DNA of 64,000 bases, taken from Shewanella morhuae (GTDB taxonomy: Bacteria > Pseudomonadota > Gammaproteobacteria > Enterobacterales > Shewanellaceae). The notes beneath the pieces were generated by a model, which did no database searches, was not told where the DNA came from, and was given only the letters and a program-made list of their open reading frames with translations. Below, one piece after another: positions 11,701 to 18,997 of the stretch (the first letter of the stretch is position 1; every line of letters starts with the position of its first letter). The stretch covers positions 102,547-166,546 of the forward strand of contig NZ_FTNN01000002.1 in the NCBI RefSeq assembly GCF_900156405.1. The letters are read 5' to 3'. The position numbers and the translations under genes were made by a program.

Positions 11701-11754
11701 GGCCTGCGAATTTATGAAGTTAAAGATATCGCCATCTGTATTGAAGAAGCTTAA
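5779..11754 (+). CDS. pfaC: PUFA synthase subunit PfaC (KS, chain length factor, two dehydratase domains)
   Basis: This is a 1991-residue multidomain subunit. Domains in order: a ketosynthase with active-site Cys232 in DAACASS and the His motifs ECHATGTPLGD and SNLGHLLTAAG; a second KS-like domain (about residues 510-890) with AAELSVA where the active-site Cys would be, hence a chain length factor; an Ala/Gln linker; then FabA-like hot-dog dehydratase units with HFKGDQVMAGSL (His1435) and HFHQDPVMPGSLG (His1887). The domain order matches PfaC. The GTG start overlaps the pfaB stop and is preceded by a strong AGAAGGAGA ribosome site. The dehydratase units introduce and isomerise the cis double bonds of the PUFA chain. 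Confidence 0.96.
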   Translation: MSSQHSSTIDKTTEPMIASKSASKSASKIAIVGLATQYPDADNPQTFWQNLLDKKDSRTQISREKLNANPADYQGVQGQSDRFYCDKGGYIQHFQFDAKGYQLPESAFDGLDESFLWALDCSRKALQDAGIAPNDTVLARTGIVMGTLSFPTARSNELFLPLYHQTVEKALQNKLNQSAFQLADFNQAHAGKEFNVEPALNVANGAVAHTASKLVSDALGLGGTQLSLDAACASSVYALKLACDYLTTGKADMMLAGAVSGADPFFINMGFSIFHAYPDHGISAPFDSNSKGLFAGEGAGVLVLKRLEDAQRDGDNIYAVVSGIGLSNDGKGQFVLSPNSKGQVQAFERAYSAANTLPANIEVIECHATGTPLGDKVELASMERFFEDKLAGSAVPLIGSAKSNLGHLLTAAGMPGIMKMIFAMRSGRLPPSINLSAPISSPKGLFSAKNLPTELHAWPDKAGNDRRHAGVSVFGFGGCNAHLLLESYIANTSNADNQSEPSTATVSYQHTPLNIIGLASHFGPLSSINALDNTISVKQHAFIPLPAKRWKGLDKHPEILANFSLPAVPQGAYIDQFDFDFLRFKVPPNEDDRLISQQLLLIKVADEAIRDANLKPGGKVAVLVAMETELELHQFRGRVNLHTQLADSLKKQGIILTQAEYVALEKIAMDSVLDAAKLNQYTSFIGNIMASRIASLWDFNGPAFTISAAELSVARCIDVAENLLSQESLDAVVIAAVDLSGSLEQVILKNAVSPVAFNATDTGWKVGEGAGALVLTTTQSSAAQSCTDADNTQSNSNSYGHISGQVFGAMCDMQGNNTARICNDLLTQAKVNSSQISLIETSVAVEQLADSEALNTQLPSVNQRSQAADTVGHCFAAAGMASMLSALLQLKNHVPQYQPMQHALVATFSQGKCSQLLLSQSATQAHSLQQRLEQDLTLSEQKHLIKQVTLGGRDIYQHILDTPLADIDAIQQKAQAMTTLPTRSQRKHLVQIANQGTQGFATRSQTTEQQKETLSSMPINALSTPNNNAAQAELKDAAFLRNQQLASEAHLAFLHSRAEGLKLADVLMKAQLASELATHGQTTTVQQQAIVPAYASAHTPELAAVVNSEANPAASNPNHALYPNHAKVPQYTPPTPISKPCIWDYADLVEYAEGDIAKVFGQDYAIIDSYARRVRLPTTDYLLVSRVTKLNAKMNQYQPCTMTTEYDIPVDAPYLIDGQIPWAVAVESGQCDLMLISYLGIDFENKGERVYRLLDCTLTFLGDLPRGGDTLRYDISINHFARNGDTLLFFFSYECFVGDKLILKMDGGCAGFFTDKELADGKGVIHTEAEIKARNLALNNPNKPRFNPLLNCAQNQFDYNQIHKLLSADIGGCFGGAHAAHQAQYGLQPSLSFASEKFLMIEQVSNLEVHGGAWGLGAVQGHKQLEADHWYFPCHFKGDQVMAGSLMAEGCGQLLQFFMLHIGMHASTEEGGVKNGRFQPLENASQKVRCRGQVLPQSGLLTYRMEVTEIGMSPRPYAKANIDILLNGKVVVDFQNLGVMIKDEAECTRYPADNTVSTVNNASLAWTTPASLAAPLMQQRPDLTAPSNKGVVPLKHVPAPIAPAGSKYANRVPDSLPFTPYHMFEFATGDIENCFGPDFSIYRGFIPPRTPCGDLQLTTRVIAIDGKRGELKKPSSCVAEYEVPANAWYYDKNSHPSVMPYSVLMEISLQPNGFISGYMGTTLGFPGQELFFRNLDGSGKLLRHVDLRGKTIVNDSRLLSTVIAGSNIIQNFSFELSCDGEPFYQGKAVFGYFKGDALKNQLGIDNGKITQPWHVQNGIAADSQINLLDKQHRSFNAPEGQPYYRLAGGQLNFIDKAEIVKAGGKAGLGYLYAERTIDPSDWFFQFHFHQDPVMPGSLGVEAIIELMQTYAIDQNLGAGFKSPKFGQILSDIKWKYRGQINPLNKQMSLDVHITSVTDDNGKRIIMGDANLSKDGLRIYEVKDIAICIEEA

Positions 11755-11793
11755 TGCGTTAAATTCTATTTATTGAATCACTTAAAATAATCC

Positions 11794-11852
11794 TGCCGCT
11801 GCGTTGGCTTTACACCCGAACTTTTTACTCAAGTAATAGCAACGTAGCGGCA
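11794..11852 (+). other. Long inverted repeat between pfaC and pfaD
   Basis: TGCCGCTGCGTTG at 11794-11806 pairs with CAACGTAGCGGCA at 11840-11852 (12 of 13 positions) around a loop of about 33 bases. No T-tract follows, so it is not a canonical terminator. It sits in the only real gap (116 bases) inside the pfa operon and could be an RNA processing or partial attenuation site; this role is inference. Confidence 0.5.
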
Positions 11853-11870
11853 ATAAAAACGAGACCCAAG

Positions 11871-13517
11871 ATGACTAGCCATACTCTAGATCAATTCAAT
11901 AGCAATAATGAAAAACTCAGCCCTTGGCCGTGGCAAGTCAACGATGCAGCGCTGAGCTTTGATATCGACTCATTAGGTAAAAAACTCAAAGATTTAACCC
12001 AAGCCTGCTACTTAGTTAATCACAGTGAAAAAGGCTTAGGCATTGCGCAAACGGCCGAAGTGACCACCAGTGACAGCCAAGCGCCATTTGGCTCACACCC
12101 TGTTAGTGCCTTTGCCCCTGCCCTTGGCACCCAAAGTTTAGGTGACAGTAATTTTCGCCGCGTTCACGGCGTTAAATACGCTTACTACGCCGGCGCTATG
12201 GCTAACGGGATTGCTTCGGAAGAACTGGTTATTGCGCTGGGTCAAGCGGGCATTTTATGCTCCTTTGGCGCCGCCGGGTTAATTCCATCGCGCGTTGAAG
12301 CAGCCATTACCCGCATTCAAGCAGCGCTGCCCAATGGCCCTTACGCCTTTAACTTAATTCACAGCCCAAGCGAGCCGGCATTAGAGCGCGGCAGTGTTGA
12401 GCTGTTTTTAAAACATAAAGTACGCACGGTCGAAGCCTCAGCATTTTTAGGCTTAACGCCGCAGATCGTCTATTATCGTGCAGCGGGCTTGAGCCGTGAT
12501 GCGCACGGCGAGATTGTTATTGGTAATAAAGTCATCGCAAAAATCAGCCGCACTGAAGTCGCAACTAAGTTTATGGAGCCGGCGCCTGCCAAAATTCTGC
12601 AGCAATTAGTGAGTGACGGTCTTATCAGCCAAGATCAAATGGCGATGGCATTACTTGTGCCTATGGCAGACGACATCACCGCCGAAGCCGACTCAGGCGG
12701 CCATACCGACAATCGTCCATTGGTCACGCTATTGCCGACCATTTTGGCGCTTAAAGATGAAATACAAGCTAAGTATCAATATAAAACGCCCATCCGTGTG
12801 GGTGCTGGCGGCGGCGTTGGTACACCCGATGCAGCATTAGCCACCTTCAACATGGGCGCGGCGTTTATCGTCACAGGTTCAATCAACCAAGCTTGCGTTG
12901 AAGCGGGCGCGAGCGAGCACACTCGTAAGTTACTCGCCACTACCGAAATGGCTGATGTCACTATGGCGCCAGCGGCGGATATGTTCGAAATGGGCGTGAA
13001 ATTACAAGTGGTTAAGCGCGGTACCTTATTCCCGATGCGCGCCAATAAGCTTTATGAAATCTACACCCGTTACGATTCAATAGAAGCCATCCCTGCCGAC
13101 GAGCGTAAAAAGCTTGAAGAGCAAGTGTTCCGCGCATCACTCGATGATATTTGGACAGGCACTGTTGCCCACTTTAATGAGCGCGATCCTAAGCAAATTG
13201 AACGTGCGCTGGATAATCCAAAACGCAAAATGGCGCTGATTTTCCGTTGGTATTTAGGTTTATCGAGCCGCTGGTCAAATGTTGGTGAAATCGGCCGCGA
13301 GATGGATTACCAAATTTGGGCAGGCCCGGCGCTCGGTGCATTTAACGCGTGGGCTAAAGGCAGTTATTTAGATGACTATAAAGCCCGTAACGCGGTGGAT
13401 TTAGCCAAACATTTAATGGTGGGCGCGGCGTATCAAGCGCGCATAAACCTATTGCAGTCCCAAGGGGTAAGTATTCCTGTGACGCTACAGCGCTGGAAAC
13501 CACTGAATCGTTTTTAA
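11871..13517 (+). CDS. pfaD: PUFA synthase enoyl reductase PfaD
   Basis: This is a 548-residue stand-alone enoyl reductase of the PUFA synthase, a FMN-dependent TIM-barrel enzyme related to 2-nitropropane dioxygenase and FabK. Family stretches visible are YAYYAGAMANGIASEELV, GAAGLIPSRVE, the phosphate/flavin loop VGAGGGVGTPDAA and FIVTGSINQACVEAG. Length is usual for PfaD. It follows pfaC after 116 bases rather than overlapping it, and an independent terminator follows it. It reduces enoyl intermediates in cycles that yield saturated steps. The pfa operon appears to end here; no pfaE phosphopantetheinyl transferase is in the window. Confidence 0.96.
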   Translation: MTSHTLDQFNSNNEKLSPWPWQVNDAALSFDIDSLGKKLKDLTQACYLVNHSEKGLGIAQTAEVTTSDSQAPFGSHPVSAFAPALGTQSLGDSNFRRVHGVKYAYYAGAMANGIASEELVIALGQAGILCSFGAAGLIPSRVEAAITRIQAALPNGPYAFNLIHSPSEPALERGSVELFLKHKVRTVEASAFLGLTPQIVYYRAAGLSRDAHGEIVIGNKVIAKISRTEVATKFMEPAPAKILQQLVSDGLISQDQMAMALLVPMADDITAEADSGGHTDNRPLVTLLPTILALKDEIQAKYQYKTPIRVGAGGGVGTPDAALATFNMGAAFIVTGSINQACVEAGASEHTRKLLATTEMADVTMAPAADMFEMGVKLQVVKRGTLFPMRANKLYEIYTRYDSIEAIPADERKKLEEQVFRASLDDIWTGTVAHFNERDPKQIERALDNPKRKMALIFRWYLGLSSRWSNVGEIGREMDYQIWAGPALGAFNAWAKGSYLDDYKARNAVDLAKHLMVGAAYQARINLLQSQGVSIPVTLQRWKPLNRF

Positions 13518-13538
13518 GCGCTAGCAGTAAGCGTCTTT

Positions 13539-13570
13539 AAAGCCGATGCTTATCAGTGTCGGCTTTTTTA
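13539..13570 (+). terminator. Rho-independent terminator of the pfa operon
   Basis: Twelve-base-pair stem (AAAGCCGATGCT with AGTGTCGGCTTT, two G-T pairs) with a TATC loop and a run of T, 22 bases after the pfaD stop. Confidence 0.9.
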
Positions 13571-13645
13571 ATGGGCTGTCTTTTAAAATAAATTGTGCAT
13601 GATGCACTTTTTGGACATTTTACGACTGAAACTCTTACCGAAGAT

Positions 13646-13662
13646 TAGGTAAAAATTGCCTA
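13646..13662. promoter_or_regulatory. Candidate enhancer-binding-protein site upstream of the DUF1328 gene
   Basis: Near-palindrome TAGGTAAAAATTGCCTA about 100 bases upstream of the -24 element at 13750. A related GGTAA-N6-CC element lies about 90 bases upstream of the sigma-54 promoter of the BON gene, and another lies in front of the activator gene. A binding role is inferred from spacing and sharing only. Confidence 0.4.
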
Positions 13663-13747
13663 CTACATCACTACCAGCGCCAATCTGCAGCAACACGTAA
13701 ATATTAATAACAACTAAAAATCAAAAACTTAATAGATATTTATAAAG

Positions 13748-13764
13748 TTGGCACTAAGATAGCA
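13748..13764 (+). promoter_or_regulatory. Sigma-54 (-24/-12) promoter of the DUF1328-lipoprotein genes
   Basis: TTGGCACTAAGATAGCA matches the RpoN consensus TTGGCACG-N4-TTGCW, with the required GG-N10-GC spacing (GG 13750-13751, GC 13762-13763). It lies 91 bases before the DUF1328 start codon. The gene for a sigma-54 activator is 3 kb away. Confidence 0.7.
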
Positions 13765-13854
13765 ATATAACTATTACCATTAACCAGTAGCCATTAACCT
13801 TCAGATGATACCAAAGATCAGATGCAGGATTAATACAAGGGCAAGGAGGTTTAT

Positions 13855-14031
13855 ATGTTAGGTTGGACATTGATATTTCTAATTGTTGCACTGATTGCAG
13901 GTGTATTTGGATTTACCGGTATTGCGGGCGCCGCAGCGGGGATTGCAAAAATTATTTTCTTTTTGTTTATTGTATTACTGGTGATTTCATTGCTGATCAA
14001 CGCCTTTAAAGGTAAAGGGCCGCGACTTTAA
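13855..14031 (+). CDS. DUF1328 (YtjA-like) small membrane protein
   Basis: This is a 58-residue protein starting [20 protein letters not shown] and consisting mainly of two hydrophobic segments (residues 2-22 and 30-50) around a Gly/Ala-rich [11 protein letters not shown] turn, ending in a basic GKGPRL tail. This is the pattern of the DUF1328/YtjA family of small inner-membrane proteins, whose biochemical function is not known. A strong GGAGGT ribosome site (13845-13850) supports the start. It is the first gene after the candidate sigma-54 promoter and is followed after 27 bases by a small lipoprotein gene, so the two are probably cotranscribed. Confidence 0.9.
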   Translation: MLGWTLIFLIVALIAGVFGFTGIAGAAAGIAKIIFFLFIVLLVISLLINAFKGKGPRL

Positions 14032-14058
14032 TTTTAATTTTTTAGAAAGGAGATAGAT

Positions 14059-14253
14059 ATGAAACCATTTACCCTGATGAGCACCGCAGCACTAACCTTA
14101 TTCCTCGCTTTAGGTTTATCAGCCTGTAGTGATAACAATGCCGAAAGTGCTGGTGAGAAAATTGATGACGCGATTACCGATACAGGTAATGCCATCGAAG
14201 ATGCCTGTGAAGATATTAAAGAAGGCGTTAATGCTAAAGATAAAAAGTGCTAA
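14059..14253 (+). CDS. Small entericidin-like lipoprotein
   Basis: This is a 64-residue lipoprotein: a hydrophobic signal sequence ending in the lipobox LSAC (Cys23), then a strongly acidic, helix-forming segment and a KDKKC end. AAAGGAGA precedes the ATG. It resembles small stress-induced lipoproteins of the entericidin type in size and layout, but no enzymatic motif is present. It follows the DUF1328 gene and ends before a strong terminator, so both are likely expressed together from the sigma-54 promoter at 13748. Confidence 0.85.
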   Translation: MKPFTLMSTAALTLFLALGLSACSDNNAESAGEKIDDAITDTGNAIEDACEDIKEGVNAKDKKC

Positions 14254-14268
14254 TAGCCGTTAAGTTTA

Positions 14269-14303
14269 GGGTGGCAATGGATAAATCCATTGCCACCCTT
14301 TTT
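14269..14303 (+). terminator. Rho-independent terminator after the lipoprotein gene
   Basis: Perfect 13-bp stem GGGTGGCAATGGA/TCCATTGCCACCC with a TAAA loop and a T-run. Confidence 0.92.
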
Positions 14304-14365
14304 GATCCACTTGAACTGCAATAATTTACCTACATAACGGATACCAATAACCTTGGAGGAGACCT

Positions 14366-16078
14366 ATGCTAGCCAACATTCACATTAAGTATTTCTACTT
14401 TGCGGGTGCTGTGATATTGGCCAGCTTAGCGATTATAGGTAGCTCCCCCCTACTGACATTTATATGTGCTTGGATAAGTTTGTCATTATTTTTAGTCGGC
14501 TCAGCATACTGGTTTAATCTGGCGAACATTTTTAGAAAGCGTCAAGATGGCACAATTCCTTGGTATATTCGCTGGGGTTTTATTCCCTTTTTACTGGGTA
14601 GTCATTTCTATAACTACTGGGCCAGAAAATATGATTCTGTGCCATCAATACAAAAAATTGACGAGCAACTTTACCTCGGTAGCAGGTTAGTCCCTGCCGA
14701 TCTTGCCAACATAAAAGCCAATGGGATCACAGCAATTCTTGATGTTACTGCTGAATTTGATGCGCTGGACTGGTCACAATTTGAAGATCATATCGAGTAT
14801 TTAAATATTCCCATCCTCGACCATAGTGTGCCAACGAGTGCCCAGCTCAATCAAGCGGTTAACTGGTTACATCGCCAAGTTAGAGCTCAAAAAAACGTGC
14901 TTATTCATTGTGCTATGGGCCGTGGCCGCTCAGTATTGGTTCTGGCAGCCTATCTGGTTTGCCAAGATAAACACCAAAGTTTCCCTAAGGTTTTGCAACG
15001 CATAAAACAAGCTCGAAAAACGGCAGGATTAAATAAATGGCAATTAAGAGCCGTTGAAAAAATGTACCACCAAAAACAAATTAACATTCATAAAGTGGTA
15101 TGGATTATCGCTAACCCTGTCTCGGGTGGCGGAAAATGGCAAGAATATAACGAACAAATTCAAAGTGAACTTAAGGCATATTTTGATGTTCATTTAGCGT
15201 TAACAACAGAAGAGGTTTCAGCTAACACCCTCACCAAACAAGCCCGTGGTGCTGGCGCTGATATTATTATCGCCTGCGGAGGTGATGGCACTGTCACTGA
15301 GGTTGCCTCAGAAATTGTCGATACCGATATCGCATTGGGCATAATACCTTTAGGTACGACTAACGCCTTAAGTCACGCGCTATTTGGCTTAAGCAGTAAA
15401 CTGATCCCAGTATCTCAAGCCTTGGATAACATTATCCAAGGCCATTACCAAGCCATAGATACCGCCCGCTGTAATGGACAGTTAGTGTTATTACTTGTGG
15501 GTATCGGCTTTGAGCAACAAATGATTGAATCAGCGAGCCGTGAGCGTAAAAATGCCCTAGGGCAACTCGCCTATCTCGATGGGTTATGGCGCGCGGTCAA
15601 TGCCAATAATGCGTTGACTATCCAGCTGAGTTTAGATGATGCAGAGCCGCTAAATATCACCACCCATAGCCTTGTTGTTGCTAATGCGGCGCCCTTCACT
15701 AGCGTACTCGCGCAGGGGGATGGCGAGCCAAATATGACAGATGGCTTGCTTGATATTACCTGGTTAAATTCGGCGGATGATCCTAGTGATAAACTCTTGA
15801 GCCTGGCAGAGCTGATGATGGCCGGATGGATAAAAGAAGACCGTTCTGAGACACATAAAAAAGCAGCCATAACGGAGCAGTCTCAGCAAACTCGCAGCAG
15901 TAAAGTTAACCACGCCCATGCAAAAAAAGTGCGTATTAGCTGCCAACCAAAGTGTAAATACGTAATTGATGGCGAACTATTTGAGCCAGACGACATATAT
16001 ATTGAAGTCCAGCCCACATCGCTTAAGGTTTTTATTCCCTATCAAGAACCGGTTATAGAAACTGAATCGTTTTTATAA
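14366..16078 (+). CDS. Membrane dual-specificity phosphatase fused to a diacylglycerol/lipid kinase
   Basis: This is a 570-residue fusion. Residues 8-52 contain two membrane segments. Residues about 95-230 are a cysteine phosphatase with HCAMGRGRS (Cys172, Arg178, the CX5R loop) and an upstream Asp-containing ILDVTAEF strand. Residues about 235-565 are a DAGK/sphingosine-kinase-like catalytic domain with NPVSGGGKW and the nucleotide motif GGDGTVTEVASE (295-306), followed by the usual beta-sandwich half. A ribosome site GGAGGAG precedes the ATG. The order phosphatase then kinase on one membrane-anchored chain suggests dephosphorylation and phosphorylation of lipid or polyprenyl substrates at the inner membrane; the substrates are not known. 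It has no obvious promoter of its own beyond the terminator at 14269-14303. Confidence 0.88.
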   Translation: MLANIHIKYFYFAGAVILASLAIIGSSPLLTFICAWISLSLFLVGSAYWFNLANIFRKRQDGTIPWYIRWGFIPFLLGSHFYNYWARKYDSVPSIQKIDEQLYLGSRLVPADLANIKANGITAILDVTAEFDALDWSQFEDHIEYLNIPILDHSVPTSAQLNQAVNWLHRQVRAQKNVLIHCAMGRGRSVLVLAAYLVCQDKHQSFPKVLQRIKQARKTAGLNKWQLRAVEKMYHQKQINIHKVVWIIANPVSGGGKWQEYNEQIQSELKAYFDVHLALTTEEVSANTLTKQARGAGADIIIACGGDGTVTEVASEIVDTDIALGIIPLGTTNALSHALFGLSSKLIPVSQALDNIIQGHYQAIDTARCNGQLVLLLVGIGFEQQMIESASRERKNALGQLAYLDGLWRAVNANNALTIQLSLDDAEPLNITTHSLVVANAAPFTSVLAQGDGEPNMTDGLLDITWLNSADDPSDKLLSLAELMMAGWIKEDRSETHKKAAITEQSQQTRSSKVNHAHAKKVRISCQPKCKYVIDGELFEPDDIYIEVQPTSLKVFIPYQEPVIETESFL

Positions 16079-16305
16079 TGAATGTTTAAATCAATTAACT
16101 GACATAAAGCCAAGATCACCACTGGCGTAAAATATAAGTATTCAATATCTAATAATCTCGGCGTAATGGTGCTAAACCACTCAATGTTAGGCTCTAAACA
16201 CATCTCTATTAGCACTCAAAAACTGGGTTTATAACGATGTAATCGTTAAGCGTAGATGGCGCCGCGACCTGCTCAAAAATGATGTCGCAGGCAGCCAAAT
16301 GCCCA

Positions 16306-16512
16306 CTACTGTTTAAACCATGAAATATGACCACATTTAGCACAACTGACATGTGCTGCGCTCCGATTTGCCCAATCAAACTTAAAAAACGTAGCCAATG
16401 CCGTATTTAACTGAGCCCGGCCTAACCAAAATAAATCATGATGACACACCAGACAGCGAAATGGCCGACCCAAAACGTCAACCGTTTGGGGCTCCTTTTT
16501 CTTAAAAAACAT
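16306..16512 (-). CDS. Small zinc-ribbon protein
   Basis: This 68-residue protein has two CxxC pairs (Cys20/Cys23 in FRCLVCHHD and Cys57/Cys60 in SCAKCGH), which can hold one zinc ion. The rest is short and basic at the N-terminus (MFFKKKE). A GAGGAA ribosome site precedes the start. It resembles small zinc-ribbon proteins annotated as DNA-binding in other gammaproteobacteria, but no target is known. The 227 bases between this gene and the upstream fusion gene hold nothing recognisable. Confidence 0.75.
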   Translation of the reverse strand: MFFKKKEPQTVDVLGRPFRCLVCHHDLFWLGRAQLNTALATFFKFDWANRSAAHVSCAKCGHISWFKQ

Positions 16513-16825
16513 TATTTATTCCTCAATTAATACCCGATTACAACCCACATAGCGTGTTCGTAAATTTTATTAGACCAGTAAAACTCACATTCTTAACAGC
16601 CTAAATTTACCAGCTTGTTATCCGTTTTGGGATATCTGATGCGCCGCGAGAAAAATATGGATCAACTTTTTAAGCTAACGATTCCTTAAGCTAACTATTT
16701 AAGGCGGTAATGTTTAAGTAATAACTGTAACTTTTTTGACTTGCACTACATAAAATCATCAAAGTATTGCAGTTTAATGTGAGTGACGATAGCTATTCCA
16801 CCGTGGGCTCATCTGACTCAACTTG
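16513..16825. other. Intergenic region, no feature recognised
   Basis: These 313 AT-rich bases lie between the zinc-ribbon gene and the 3' end of the sigma-54 activator gene, both on the minus strand. They should hold the promoter of the zinc-ribbon gene. No convincing terminator, RNA gene or repeat was seen. Confidence 0.5.
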
Positions 16826-18166
16826 CTACTCATATTTGCTGAGTTTGTTATAAAGAGTTTTAACACTGATACCAAGTTGTTCTGCTGTATCGGTTTTATT
16901 ACCCTGCGTTGTTTCCAGTGCTTGATAAATAGCAATCCTTTCTAAATCATCTAAACGCATTCCTTGGGGGATCACCACGTGTTCGACTTCAAGGCTATTT
17001 GTCTCGCTTGCGGTGGTTAATTGTAAATGACTAGGGAGAATCTCTTGATCCGCCAAAATATACGCCCGCTCAATGGCATGCTTTAACTCACGCACATTGC
17101 CACACCAAGGGTGAGCACTAATAAGTTGAATACTCGCGTCAGTGAAATATTTACTTTGTTTTTCCGCCACATTACGGTAAGCCAGAAAATGCCGTGCCAG
17201 CCCGATGATATCATCGCCACGCTCCCGCAGGGGAGGCACTCGAATAGGGAACTGAGCTAAGCGGAAGTATAAATCTTCTCGAAACAACCCTTCTTCTATC
17301 GCCGCAATAGGATCGCGGTTTGTAGCTGCTACAATACGCACATTGGCTAATTGCACTTTGGCGCCGCCCACAGGACGATATTCACTGTTTTCAAGCACTC
17401 GCAGCAACTTGACTTGATGTTCAATGGGCATTTCAGTGACCTCATCAAGAAATAGCGTTCCTCCTTCTGCTTGCTCAAACACTCCCTTGTGATCACGGTT
17501 AGCACCGGTAAAAGCCCCTTTTACATGGCCAAACAACTCACTGTCCACTAATTCGGGACTCAGAGCTCCGCAGTTAATAGCAATAAAAGGCGCATTTACC
17601 CGTGGACTGGCAAGATGAATCGTATTAGCGACCAGCTCTTTACCCGCACCACTTTCACCGATGATCAGCACATTACTATCCGTCACTGAAACTCGGCGAA
17701 TGGTACGATACAATTTATGCATCGCGCCCGACGAGCCAACCAGTACACCGTATTGGTCTAATTCACTCGAAAAAGGTCGTGGACGATGAGCAGAAGTCGA
17801 GACTAAATACTGTGCAAACTCGGCTAAGGTATCGCTAATGAGTGCCATATCGTAGGGCTGACGAAAATGATAACCCGCACACTGGGACATTAATTTATCC
17901 AAATGTGGATTAGGTTGCCCATCAGATAAAAAGATAAACTCGATATGCGTCATCGCAGCACTTTCTATCAAGCTTAAATAATCTTCATGGCTAAGGCGGG
18001 GTAACTCAATAATTGCGACGTCAATTCGATTCGACTCAAGCTGTGCTAACCAAGACATATCATCAACACTGCGTAATTTATTGAACTCTTTTGCTCCTTC
18101 AAGTTGGATTAAGGCTTGCTCGGTACCGATGTCATGCAGATGATAAAAAAGTGTGGGTCGAGTCAT
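16826..18166 (-). CDS. Sigma-54-dependent transcriptional activator with degenerate receiver
   Basis: This is a 446-residue enhancer-binding protein. The AAA+ domain has Walker A GESGAGKE (170-177), the sigma-54 contact loop GAFTGA (217-222) and Walker B GGTLFLDEV (235-243). A Fis-type helix-turn-helix closes the protein (NKTDTAEQLGISVKTLYNKL). The N-terminal about 120 residues look like a response-regulator receiver by length and strand pattern, but the phosphoacceptor position reads IIELP (Glu54) instead of Asp, the acidic pair is missing, and the conserved Lys is replaced (FRQPYD). It may therefore act without phosphorylation or answer a different cue. Two sigma-54 promoters lie within 4.5 kb (13748 and 19087), the likely targets. 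Its own 5' region carries a GGTAA-N6-CC element. Confidence 0.9.
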   Translation of the reverse strand: MTRPTLFYHLHDIGTEQALIQLEGAKEFNKLRSVDDMSWLAQLESNRIDVAIIELPRLSHEDYLSLIESAAMTHIEFIFLSDGQPNPHLDKLMSQCAGYHFRQPYDMALISDTLAEFAQYLVSTSAHRPRPFSSELDQYGVLVGSSGAMHKLYRTIRRVSVTDSNVLIIGESGAGKELVANTIHLASPRVNAPFIAINCGALSPELVDSELFGHVKGAFTGANRDHKGVFEQAEGGTLFLDEVTEMPIEHQVKLLRVLENSEYRPVGGAKVQLANVRIVAATNRDPIAAIEEGLFREDLYFRLAQFPIRVPPLRERGDDIIGLARHFLAYRNVAEKQSKYFTDASIQLISAHPWCGNVRELKHAIERAYILADQEILPSHLQLTTASETNSLEVEHVVIPQGMRLDDLERIAIYQALETTQGNKTDTAEQLGISVKTLYNKLSKYE

Positions 18167-18232
18167 GCGTGCTTCACTCCCTGTGTGTAGACAGCAACTG
18201 TATGTTAACCGTGAAATATTAACAATATGAGC

Positions 18233-18245
18233 GGTAATAGTTTCC
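18233..18245. promoter_or_regulatory. Third GGTAA-N6-CC element, between the activator and helical-protein genes
   Basis: GGTAATAGTTTCC shares the GGTAA-N6-CC pattern with 13648-13660 and 18999-19011. It lies 67 bases upstream of the activator start and 156 upstream of the gene at 18401. No -24/-12 element was found near it, so autoregulation is only a suggestion. Confidence 0.3.
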
Positions 18246-18400
18246 TAGTCAGTGGCGTAAATTTAATAAGAATAAAAAATATCAGTCTAGAAATCAGCCT
18301 CTTAAAATATCACTAAAAATGAGAACAAAAAATGCATGGTAGCTGAACAACACTGAATTATTTACTAGCATGTTAGCTACACGCATTAAGGAGGCACATT

Positions 18401-18880
18401 ATGAAGTCTAATGTTGTGCAACATCAGACCGATATCAACACAGACATCATATTAATTGATGAGGTGGTGGCATCTAGCCAGCATAGTCTGGCGTTTTACA
18501 CTCAGGCGATAACGGCCATTGATGACTATAAGCTGAAACGCATTTTTTCAATGCAGATAAATATTTACCAGCGAATATTAGTCTTATTGACTTCACCACA
18601 ACAGCATATGGTGTTATCAAGTACGGCACAGCAAACCTTGTCGGCGCGCGCGCGGCAAACACAAAAGCACGCGACTTACACTCAAGCACAAACCTTATTG
18701 CACCAAGAATATTTTTACGAAGGAGTCGCCCACTTGATTAATATTGAACAGGGCAAATTAACAGTTTTAAAACAAGCCGTTAAGCAAGCACATCAACCGC
18801 ATACCGCCCAAAACCTTGCCGAAAGTGCCGCTTGGCTGCAAAGTAGTTGTGATGAAATGACCTCTTTTTGCCGACGTTAA
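18401..18880 (+). CDS. Helical protein of unknown function, possibly DUF2383/PA2169-like four-helix bundle
   Basis: This 159-residue soluble protein has no signal peptide and is rich in Gln, Ala and His. The predicted pattern is four amphipathic helices (roughly 18-40, 45-62, 75-108 and 112-157), as in ferritin-like DUF2383 proteins; the family match is by appearance only. An AAGGAGG ribosome site supports the start, and a terminator follows closely. It is divergent from the sigma-54 activator gene, which suggests regulation by it, but no -24/-12 promoter is visible in front of this gene. Confidence 0.7.
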   Translation: MKSNVVQHQTDINTDIILIDEVVASSQHSLAFYTQAITAIDDYKLKRIFSMQINIYQRILVLLTSPQQHMVLSSTAQQTLSARARQTQKHATYTQAQTLLHQEYFYEGVAHLINIEQGKLTVLKQAVKQAHQPHTAQNLAESAAWLQSSCDEMTSFCRR

Positions 18881-18903
18881 CATTCGAGTTAGTCTTATCC
18901 CAT

Positions 18904-18927
18904 ACCGCACACAAAGTGCGGTTTTTT
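18904..18927 (+). terminator. Rho-independent terminator
   Basis: Stem ACCGCAC/GTGCGGT with a 5-base loop followed by T-run, 23 bases after the preceding stop. Confidence 0.85.
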
Positions 18928-18997
18928 ATTGCTTAAACTTCATATTTTCACAAATCCCCCTCGGCTCAACACCTGCTCTGCAACAATTACATTGAGT

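Noticed and set aside
13595..13607. Palindrome GTGCATGATGCAC after the pfa terminator
   Set aside because: Short, isolated, without a partner site or clear promoter relation; no role can be supported.
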